Shown piece after piece: positions 45,439-53,426 of a stretch of 57,322 nucleotides of DNA. Position 1 is the stretch's first letter. Each line of letters starts with the position of its first letter. Both the position numbers and the translations under genes were made by a program. The DNA lies in NCBI GenBank assembly GCA_016186045.1, contig JACPMJ010000007.1:1-57322 (forward strand), written 5' to 3'. The notes beneath the pieces were generated by a model, which did no database searches, had not been told where the DNA came from, and saw only the letters and a program-made list of their open reading frames with translations. The stretch comes from Candidatus Uhrbacteria bacterium. GTDB taxonomy: Bacteria; Patescibacteriota; Patescibacteriia; JACQRZ01.

Positions 45439-45540
45439 ATTGATAAGGAGGGCAAGTTTCCGCCATAGGGGCATTGATAAGGAGGGCAAGTTTCCGCCAT
45501 AGGGGCATTGATAAGGAGGGCAAGTTTCCGCCATAGGGGC
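45439..45540 (-). repeat. Three tandem 34-bp copies of the tRNA-Leu 5' end plus spacer
   Basis: Minus-strand unit GCCCCTATGGCGGAAACTTGCCCTCCTTATCAAT x3 directly upstream of the intact tRNA-Leu. Confidence 0.9.
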
Positions 45541-45566
45541 GCGAATACAGTTCTCGGTACTGTGTA

Positions 45567-47369
45567 CTATCTTTTCCACTGCCGTTTTGTCTTGATATGC
45601 CACGCGGAAATATCCGCAAACCGATCTGAAGGATACACGATTTGTTTTTTATCTGCCACGCCTTTCATATCTTTTGTCATCACATAATTATATGAAGGGC
45701 TTACCAAGAAAATTGCCGGTACTTCTTCCACAATGATAGCGCTGAATTTTGTATATCGCTCCGCGCGCTTTTCCGGATCAGCCAGTGTTCGGCCTTCTTC
45801 CAAAAGCGTATCCGCGTCAGCGTTTGAAAATAATGAAAGATTCAGTCCCGGCGCCCTGCTTTGCGACGAGTGCCAATACGGATATACGTCCGGATCGGAT
45901 CCAATGATGGCGCCATACAAAAACGCCTGGTAATTCCGCGGATTAATGACATCTTCCTTAATGCGTGACGAATCTATGGATTGAATCTCTGATGTTACGC
46001 CAACCCCTTTCCAGCTCTCTTGGATGCTCTGTGCCATGGCGATGCTTTCCGTCTTATTGACAGTGGTCATGACGATATGCAACTCGCGCTTTGTGTCGGT
46101 ACCTGCTTTTTCCGCACGCATCATGACGCCACGCTCATCCTCCTGCCAACCCTCTGCATGAAGTAATTCCTTTGCTTTCAAAATATCATACGGATATGTT
46201 TTCCCGTGTTCATCGTATCCAAGGAATCCGGGTAAAATTGGCGAATGGACCACGGTTCCCTCTCCTGCAAGAATATTGGAAACGATCTTTTCCTTGTCAA
46301 TGCCATATGCAAGCGCCTGCCGAACCGCCTTTGCGGAAAAATCTTTGTTTTGCGCCTGGTTCAAAAAAAGCGCGGTATATTGCGGAAGGCTAAACGTATA
46401 ATACCGCAATCCCTTGTCTTGGAGAAGTCTCGTGCGCAATTCATGCGGAAGAAAACTGATGCCATCAACATTTCGATTTTTCAATGCTTGTATGGCAGAC
46501 TCCCCATCCGGGTATAATTTGAATATGAGAGTATGAAGATACGGCTTTCGTCCATAATAATCGTCATTCCGCGCAAGCGTATACGAATGGATCGTCCCAT
46601 CGCTGTCTTTTTTCAATGATTTGAATTTCCATGCGCCAGTCCCAATGGGCCGTAAATTCAGCGCCGCAAGAGAGACTCCCTCCGGTGAAATCTGCTCCCA
46701 CAAGTGTTTCGGGATGATCTGTGTTGTCATAAGATCAATAAACGGAGCAAACGGCTTTTTGATGCCAAACTGGACGGTATCATCATCTTTTTTCTGGACA
46801 TACACGTCTTTGAAACTTGTCGCAAGCGGGCTCTTGATATTTGCATTTTGAATCTGGGTAATGGTGAAAAGAACATCGTCCGCAGTGAATGGCTCACCAT
46901 CATGCCAACGTATATTTTTTCTGAGATAGAATGTGTACGTCAGTCCGTCGGAACTCAATTCATAGCGCTCCGCAAGGTCCGGCACAATGGCGCGGTTCAC
47001 ATCATAGTGCATGAGGCCGGAAAAAATCAGTTTGGAAAGGTCGCGGTCAACGTCATTGTTTTGAAAAAGCACCGGATTGACATACTGTGGCGAACCAATG
47101 AGACTCTCGGTGTATTTTCCTCCCTGCCGGGGAATGCTTTCAGTATTCCACAGGTATAAACGAAATGAAAGGAACGCAACGTTTATGAGAAGCACCAAAA
47201 AAAGAATTTTCACGATGCGATATTCCACCTGTGACAAAATACGCGGAAGATATTTCAGCTGCGCGATGCGGGGCAGATGAAATGTTGAAAGCGATGCTAC
47301 GATTTTTTTATCCAATGCCGCGTGTGACTGATTATTTTTTTTCCAAAATGAAAAGGGAAACTGCTTCAT
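45567..47369 (-). CDS. Membrane-anchored oligopeptide ABC transporter substrate-binding protein (SBP_bac_5)
   Basis: DLAERYELSSDGLTYTFYLRKNIRWHDGEPFTADDVLFTI, AVRQALAYGIDKEKIV; N-terminal TM. Confidence 0.9.
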   Translation of the reverse strand: MKQFPFSFWKKNNQSHAALDKKIVASLSTFHLPRIAQLKYLPRILSQVEYRIVKILFLVLLINVAFLSFRLYLWNTESIPRQGGKYTESLIGSPQYVNPVLFQNNDVDRDLSKLIFSGLMHYDVNRAIVPDLAERYELSSDGLTYTFYLRKNIRWHDGEPFTADDVLFTITQIQNANIKSPLATSFKDVYVQKKDDDTVQFGIKKPFAPFIDLMTTQIIPKHLWEQISPEGVSLAALNLRPIGTGAWKFKSLKKDSDGTIHSYTLARNDDYYGRKPYLHTLIFKLYPDGESAIQALKNRNVDGISFLPHELRTRLLQDKGLRYYTFSLPQYTALFLNQAQNKDFSAKAVRQALAYGIDKEKIVSNILAGEGTVVHSPILPGFLGYDEHGKTYPYDILKAKELLHAEGWQEDERGVMMRAEKAGTDTKRELHIVMTTVNKTESIAMAQSIQESWKGVGVTSEIQSIDSSRIKEDVINPRNYQAFLYGAIIGSDPDVYPYWHSSQSRAPGLNLSLFSNADADTLLEEGRTLADPEKRAERYTKFSAIIVEEVPAIFLVSPSYNYVMTKDMKGVADKKQIVYPSDRFADISAWHIKTKRQWKR

Positions 47370-47443
47370 AATTCAAAAACGAGCGCTATCAAAAAATTTG
47401 AAAATTGTCATCCCCGACCAGATCGGGGATCCAGTCAAAAAAC

Positions 47444-47662
47444 TTACGGGAAAAAAAGTCGTGCAAGCGAAGAAGAGAGAAAGAGAATCGCAAAAAGAAT
47501 AGTCATGACAAAGAGGGCTTTTTCAACGCCGCGCTTTGCGCGATAAATGTTGCCTTCACCGCCGAAAAGTGAAGAAACACCAGCCCCTCTGCTTTGCATA
47601 AGGATCGTGACAATAAGCAATGCCGCTGATGCCCCCTGAATGATTGTAAGCGCGAGTTTCAT
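47444..47662 (-). CDS. secG: Preprotein translocase subunit SecG
   Basis: MKLALTIIQGASAALLIVTILMQSRGAGVSSLFGGEGNIYRAKRGVEKALF; promoter TTGACA-16-TATACT upstream. Confidence 0.9.
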   Translation of the reverse strand: MKLALTIIQGASAALLIVTILMQSRGAGVSSLFGGEGNIYRAKRGVEKALFVMTILFAILFLSSSLARLFFP

Positions 47663-47768
47663 ATCTCTTAAGTATACCAGAATGGCGCACCGTGTCAATA
47701 CGTTGCACGGTACTATAAAAAAAGCGCCTTTCTGTCTGCCAGAAAAACGCTTTGAGATTAAGAAAAAC

Positions 47769-49340
47769 CTAGAGGTTTTGGGAAAGATGGAAAATCTCCT
47801 GTACGTACAGGATATCCGCCTTTCTCACCTTTTTGAGAATCGTCTTTTTCTCCTCATCCGTGAAGAGATGAGCCAGACAAAGAAGAAATATCCTATCGCG
47901 CTCTTTCGCCTTCTGACAGAAGAGCTTGGAAATTTCCGTGATCCCTTCTTTCTCGCGGACAGCGCCAATCGTATTTCTTGAGAGAGCCACAAGGCACTCG
48001 CCAATACGTGCACAGATCCGTATATACGAAACATGCGCCTTGTCTCGCGTATGGGTGTCAGATATCTCTTCGTATGCCTCATGGGCGATAGAAAAGAATT
48101 CCGGTACATACATGACGCCGAAATCTTTCCGAAACGTCAGTGTTGAAATGAGAGATGCGCACGCACTAAGTCGCGTAGACGCATCGACGATGTTGTTGAG
48201 TGTCTCACACGCCTTATCTCGATTCCCGTCAAGCATATGAGAGAGCGCGATATACTCAAATGCCTGTACACGATCGATGCCGTATAGCTTATGTGCGACT
48301 TCGAGTGCCTTCTCGTAGTCTCCGCTGTCAGCATACGAACGGACCGCACTCACCTCAAGACTCAACAAATCAGAGACGCTGTTATCTTCTGCCTCCAAAA
48401 GAGCCGCCTCCGGATCTTTGAAGCTCTTCGCTTTGGCGATTTCTGCGCGAACCATATCTATGTGATCCGGATAGAGTTCACAAGAAGCATCCGCTTGTGC
48501 GAGTGCGCGCTCTGCTTCTGCAAGTGCCGCATCCTCATCAACTTTTGCAAATGACTGAAAAAGTGCGATTGAGGCAAACGTGCTCGCACGCTCCAGTGGA
48601 GCGTCTATACGCTCGGCAAGAGAAAGGACGAGAGAGAAATTTTTCTCCTCTCCAAATGTCCAGCGTTCGACCATCTCCTTCAGCAAAAGATCTCTGACGA
48701 GATCTTTCTCTCCCATGATCAGGTCTATGATGTCGTGCTCGCGACCAGCCGCCCGATAGGCGTTGAGAAAAAAAGAATACGGATGATCGTCTACGAGTAT
48801 TCCGTTGAACTTATAGGGAAGAAATTGTTCCGCCGCTTTATGCGCAAGCTGGAAAAACTTTGCCGTTGACGAATGGTGTCTTCTTGCCGCTTCCTCTGCA
48901 AGATCGCAGTACAGCTCAAGAACGAGGTCTCGATCCTTGAGAAACCCGATATCATCAATCGCCTCGTCAAACTTTCCTGCCTTGATTTTTTCCGCAATCA
49001 AATCCCTGCGAGCATATGCCTGCTGAGAATCATCGGAAATTTTCTGCGCCTCCCAGTCCGCCTCGAAGGTCTGACCCTGCTTTGCCTTTGACTTGGCGAT
49101 ATCTGCCTGGATGATGCCAACGGCATGTTCATCATCTTGATCACGCATCCGTACCTGAAGCTTCCGAGCCTCACTCATAAGCCCGGCCCGAGCCAAACTT
49201 CCGGAAAGAGAGCGAATAGCAATTCTTTGGTTGATAGAGTCTTCGATGTCATCAAAAATGACATTTGCGCGCTGTAAAAGCCCAACACCTCTCTCGTAGT
49301 TTTTCGCCGCACCAACGATACGGTTCGTAACATCTTCCAC
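47769..49340 (-). CDS. Alpha-helical TPR-like repeat protein, unknown function
   Basis: 523 aa of repeated helical hairpins (KAGKFDEAIDDIGFLKDRDLVLELYCDLAEEAARR etc.). Confidence 0.65.
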   Translation of the reverse strand: MEDVTNRIVGAAKNYERGVGLLQRANVIFDDIEDSINQRIAIRSLSGSLARAGLMSEARKLQVRMRDQDDEHAVGIIQADIAKSKAKQGQTFEADWEAQKISDDSQQAYARRDLIAEKIKAGKFDEAIDDIGFLKDRDLVLELYCDLAEEAARRHHSSTAKFFQLAHKAAEQFLPYKFNGILVDDHPYSFFLNAYRAAGREHDIIDLIMGEKDLVRDLLLKEMVERWTFGEEKNFSLVLSLAERIDAPLERASTFASIALFQSFAKVDEDAALAEAERALAQADASCELYPDHIDMVRAEIAKAKSFKDPEAALLEAEDNSVSDLLSLEVSAVRSYADSGDYEKALEVAHKLYGIDRVQAFEYIALSHMLDGNRDKACETLNNIVDASTRLSACASLISTLTFRKDFGVMYVPEFFSIAHEAYEEISDTHTRDKAHVSYIRICARIGECLVALSRNTIGAVREKEGITEISKLFCQKAKERDRIFLLCLAHLFTDEEKKTILKKVRKADILYVQEIFHLSQNL

Positions 49341-49441
49341 GATATACCTCTTTCATTTTTCATTGTAAATGTGCGTAAAAAAAGCATAGCATGTAAATGC
49401 CATTTTGTCAAGGAGGCCGCATTCTGCTATGCTTCATACAT

Positions 49442-50164
49442 ATGAACACTCTGCAGAATCAAAATCATCCGCTTATCGTCTTTTCTCTTGCGCTTGCGGC
49501 AATTCTTATGTTTGGCGGCATACTTGCGCTGAAAAAGCCTACTGTAAAAACGCAACATACAAAACAAACTGCGAATCAGGCGGTACAAATAACGAAGCAG
49601 AAGGAGACCGTCCCACGCGAGGTGATACGTGCGCATGCGAATACAGACACATTCGCATACGCGCAAGGACCCAAAGATGCATCCGTGACAGTGGTGGAAT
49701 ACTTTGACTTTCTTTGTCCGTTTTCAAAGCAGTCCGCCCAGACCGTGGAGCGCCTGACACAAACATACGCGACATCATCCGTGCGCTTCGTCTTTCGCCA
49801 GGCTCCTGCCGCAAACGTGTATCCCGCATCATTGCCCGCCTCAAACGCATCGCTCTGCGCAAATGAACAGGGAAAATTTTTCCCCATGTACTCGCTTCTC
49901 TTTGGCCAGCAGAAAAAAATCACCGCGGAAAATTTTTCGTTCTTTGCGTATGAGCTGGGCCTTGATAAAAGCATGTTTGACGCATGCATGGACAGCAGGA
50001 AATATCAAAAGTGGATCTCAAAGGATCTTTCAGACGCTGTCACACTGGGGCTCAATGGCACGCCTACCTGGTTTATCAATGAAAAACGATTTGTGGGCGC
50101 CATGCCGTTTGATGTACTTTCACAGTACATACAGGACGAATTGACAAGTGATAAAAACAATTGA
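49442..50164 (+). CDS. DsbA-like thioredoxin-fold protein with CPFS site
   Basis: N-terminal TM; VVEYFDFLCPFSKQSAQTVERL, GLNGTPTWFINEKRFVGAMPFDVL. Confidence 0.85.
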   Translation: MNTLQNQNHPLIVFSLALAAILMFGGILALKKPTVKTQHTKQTANQAVQITKQKETVPREVIRAHANTDTFAYAQGPKDASVTVVEYFDFLCPFSKQSAQTVERLTQTYATSSVRFVFRQAPAANVYPASLPASNASLCANEQGKFFPMYSLLFGQQKKITAENFSFFAYELGLDKSMFDACMDSRKYQKWISKDLSDAVTLGLNGTPTWFINEKRFVGAMPFDVLSQYIQDELTSDKNN

Positions 50165-50256
50165 TTGAAGAGTTCCTCCTCCTACTTTACATTTTTTTAA
50201 AAATGCGATATACTCATTCCTGATACGTCTTTTATCCACATGTCAGGAATTTTTTT

Positions 50257-53121
50257 ATGCTGAACAAAATCGTCGTCCGCGGTTCGCGCGTGCATAATCT
50301 CAAAAATGTCAACATTGATATCCCGCACAACAAGCTCATTGCGTTCACCGGACTTTCCGGCAGCGGAAAATCATCACTCGCGTTTGACACCATTCACGCG
50401 GAAGGACAACGACGGTTCATGGAAAGCCTTTCCAGCTTCACCAAACAGTTCATGGAAAATCTCGATAAGCCGGATGTGGATCAGATAGACGGACTGCCGC
50501 CGACTATCGCTATCGACCAACGCACCTCGTCCGCATCGCCGCGCTCCACAGTGGGCACCTCCACGGAAATATACGACTACCTCCGGCTTCTCTTTTCTCG
50601 CACCGGCACCCCGCATTGCCCGTCATGTAAAAAGCCCATTGTCCGACTTTCAAAACAACAGATCATAGAACACATCCAAGCGCTCATGAAAGAAAAAACA
50701 TCAGAGGTCCTTATTCTCGCACCTATCATCAAACAGGAAAAGCTTGACTTGGATCGTATCACCACAGAACTCCAACGCATTGGCTACCATTCTGTCCGCA
50801 TAGACAAGCTTCTCTACCAGCTCCGTGAGCTTATTCGATCCGGCATTGATGAGACAAAAAAACACACCTTGGAAGTGATCGTGGAAAAAATCCCAAAAAA
50901 CGAACTCCTAAGCTACGACCGCGGCAGACTTATCGGAGTTATCAATACTGCGCTTGAACTGGGAGACGGAACTCTGACCGTCTCACTTCCTGAAAAACGA
51001 AACGAAGTGACCCTGACACAAAATCTGGTGTGTCCTGCATGCCATATTACCATCCCGGAAATTGATCCACGAAGTTTTTCATTCAACAATCCTCTTGGCG
51101 CCTGTTCGGCATGCACTGGTTTGGGATATCTGCTCAAATTCGACCCTGAACTGCTCATCCCAAACAAAAAACTCACCATTGCGCAAGGCGCTATCCAGCC
51201 ACTCAACAAACTCTATGCAAATGCAAGCAGTTATCTTACGCTCATTGATCAAGCGCTCATGAGACATGGGTGTTCCATCCATACTGAAATTGAAAAAATG
51301 ACGCCAACACAACTAGCTGTCCTTTTGCGCGGCGAATCCGGAAAAAAAGCAAAACCACCTGTGAAAGGAAAGGATTTTGATACTCAAAAAGAGGTATCAT
51401 TCACCGGCATCATTCCGTACCTCGAGGGAAAGTATCATGAGACGGATTCCGAATATCTCCAGAAAGAGCTGGAAGACTATATGCGCAGATTCAAATGCTC
51501 CACTTGCGACGGCAAGCGGCTGAAGCCGGAACTCCTTATGGTGCAGGTGAGCGGCCACACCATAGACCAGGTCGTGGCGCTTTCCATTGTCAAACTTATT
51601 GAATTTTTTAATCACATTGATCCTGAAAAAAATAAAAAGCACACACTTTCCGCAGACGCACAAAAAATCACCAAGCCCATCTTGAAGGAGGTGTACAAAC
51701 GCGCACAGGCGCTCCTTGATGTGGGACTCAATTATCTTGTCTTGGATAGAAGCATGACTACACTTTCCGGCGGAGAGGCACAGCGCGTCAAGCTGGCAAA
51801 CCATATCAGCTCGTCATTGGTTGGCGTGGTGTATGTGTTGGACGAGCCATCTATTGGCCTGCACCCAAAAGATACGGAACAGCTTATATCCACCCTGCGC
51901 ATGTTGCGCGACAGCGGCAACACTGTGTTGGTAGTGGAACACGACAAAAAGATTATTATGAGCGCGGACATGATCGTGGACGTGGGTCCTGGCGCGGGAA
52001 AAAACGGCGGAAAAATCATTGCCGCGGGAACACCTGCAGAAGTATTGAAAAACAAACACTCTGTCACTGGGAGATATCTCTCCGGCAATGCATCCATCCC
52101 ACTGCCAAAAAAACTGCGGCAGGGAACGGGTGCGTTCATAGAAATCATCGGGGCGAGTGAGTTTAATCTGAAAAATATTACCGTCAAAATTCCTTTGGGA
52201 AAGATGATTTTTGTTACCGGCCTGTCCGGTTCGGGAAAATCCACACTCATTGTTGAAATTCTCAGTAAGGCGCTCACAAAGAAATTTTATCGCTCCAAAG
52301 ATGAACCGGGAAAGCACAAGGAAATCCGTGGCATGGAACACATTGATAAGGTGGTGGTCATAGATCAATCGCCTATTGGTAGAACGCCGCGCTCAAATCC
52401 CGTCACTTATACAAACATCTTCACGCCAATCAGGGAGTTATTCACCGAACTTCCCGAGGCGAAGATCAAAGGATTCAAGCCGGGACACTTCAGCTTCAAT
52501 GTCAAAGGCGGACGATGTGAGACGTGTATGGGTGAAGGAATGATGCGCATTGACATGCGATTTCTTTCCGATGTCTATGTGGAATGTCCGGATTGCCGTG
52601 GAAAGAGATACAATAAAGAGGCGCTGGAGGTGCACTACGAGGGCATGTCTATTTCTGATGTGCTTGATATGACCGTGGATGAGGCGATTGTCTTTTTTAC
52701 TAAGTATCAGACGATCAAAGAAAAACTCAAGACGCTCTCGGATGTGGGACTGGGATACATCAAGCTCGGACAGCCGGCGAATACGCTCTCCGGCGGAGAG
52801 GCCCAGCGCATTAAACTCGCCTCGGAACTCTCACGCCGATCCACGGGGAAGACGCTGTATATCTTGGACGAGCCCACCACCGGCCTGCACTTTGAGGACA
52901 TCAAACAGCTTCTCAATATTCTCCATCAGCTTGCGGATAAGGGAAACACGGTACTTATTATTGAACACAACATGGATATTATTAAAAACGCGGACTGGAT
53001 TATAGACCTCGGTCCGGAGGGTGGAGAAAAAGGCGGATACGTGGTCGCAGAAGGAACACCTGCGGATATTGTAGCCACTAAAAACAGCTGGACCGGGAAA
53101 TATTTGAAGGAGGTGTTGTGA
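50257..53121 (+). CDS. uvrA: Excinuclease ABC subunit A
   Basis: VRGSRVHNLKNVNIDIPHNKLIAFTGLSGSGKSSLAFDTI, duplicated ABC signature LSGGEAQR, zinc motifs CETCMGEG/CPDCRGKR. Confidence 0.98.
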   Translation: MLNKIVVRGSRVHNLKNVNIDIPHNKLIAFTGLSGSGKSSLAFDTIHAEGQRRFMESLSSFTKQFMENLDKPDVDQIDGLPPTIAIDQRTSSASPRSTVGTSTEIYDYLRLLFSRTGTPHCPSCKKPIVRLSKQQIIEHIQALMKEKTSEVLILAPIIKQEKLDLDRITTELQRIGYHSVRIDKLLYQLRELIRSGIDETKKHTLEVIVEKIPKNELLSYDRGRLIGVINTALELGDGTLTVSLPEKRNEVTLTQNLVCPACHITIPEIDPRSFSFNNPLGACSACTGLGYLLKFDPELLIPNKKLTIAQGAIQPLNKLYANASSYLTLIDQALMRHGCSIHTEIEKMTPTQLAVLLRGESGKKAKPPVKGKDFDTQKEVSFTGIIPYLEGKYHETDSEYLQKELEDYMRRFKCSTCDGKRLKPELLMVQVSGHTIDQVVALSIVKLIEFFNHIDPEKNKKHTLSADAQKITKPILKEVYKRAQALLDVGLNYLVLDRSMTTLSGGEAQRVKLANHISSSLVGVVYVLDEPSIGLHPKDTEQLISTLRMLRDSGNTVLVVEHDKKIIMSADMIVDVGPGAGKNGGKIIAAGTPAEVLKNKHSVTGRYLSGNASIPLPKKLRQGTGAFIEIIGASEFNLKNITVKIPLGKMIFVTGLSGSGKSTLIVEILSKALTKKFYRSKDEPGKHKEIRGMEHIDKVVVIDQSPIGRTPRSNPVTYTNIFTPIRELFTELPEAKIKGFKPGHFSFNVKGGRCETCMGEGMMRIDMRFLSDVYVECPDCRGKRYNKEALEVHYEGMSISDVLDMTVDEAIVFFTKYQTIKEKLKTLSDVGLGYIKLGQPANTLSGGEAQRIKLASELSRRSTGKTLYILDEPTTGLHFEDIKQLLNILHQLADKGNTVLIIEHNMDIIKNADWIIDLGPEGGEKGGYVVAEGTPADIVATKNSWTGKYLKEVL

Positions 53122-53125
53122 GACC

Positions 53126-53267
53126 GTTGCAAAACCCTCCGATTGTCATCCCCGATCCCCAATCAAGTTGAGGACAGGCTCTGATCGGGGATCCAGAATT
53201 CTTCTTAAATTAAAAGAACTGGATTCCCGCCTTCGCGGGAATGACATGCTTAGCTGAGTTTTGCAAC
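53126..53267. mobile_element. MITE-like element with GTTGCAAAAC terminal inverted repeats
   Basis: GTTGCAAAAC at 53126-53135 and GTTTTGCAAC at 53258-53267, flanking internal palindromes gtcatccccgatc...ggcgggaatgac. Confidence 0.65.
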
Positions 53268-53319
53268 AGCCTCTGTTGTAGAAATTTGACAGATATTCCA
53301 CATGTGCTATAGTACATGT

Positions 53320-53385
53320 GCTAACCACGGATTCACTCGCAACCCTGAAAGTCCGAGATTCATTTCTCGGATTTTCTTTTTATTT
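53320..53385 (+). ncRNA. Candidate small RNA or leader/attenuator upstream of leuS
   Basis: TTGACA (53286) -16- TATAGT (53308), terminator tccgagattcatttctcggattttcttttta. Confidence 0.5.
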
Positions 53386-53426
53386 TCATTATGATAAAAT
53401 AACACCACGCTTACGAAATATCTTAA

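Noticed and set aside
45439-45540. Regular 34-bp repeats that might suggest a CRISPR array
   Set aside because: Repeats are contiguous and identical with no variable spacers, and the unit contains the tRNA-Leu 5' end; no cas genes in the window.
53320-53385. T-box riboswitch upstream of leuS
   Set aside because: The leader is only ~60 nt and lacks the T-box consensus and a specifier-loop stem.
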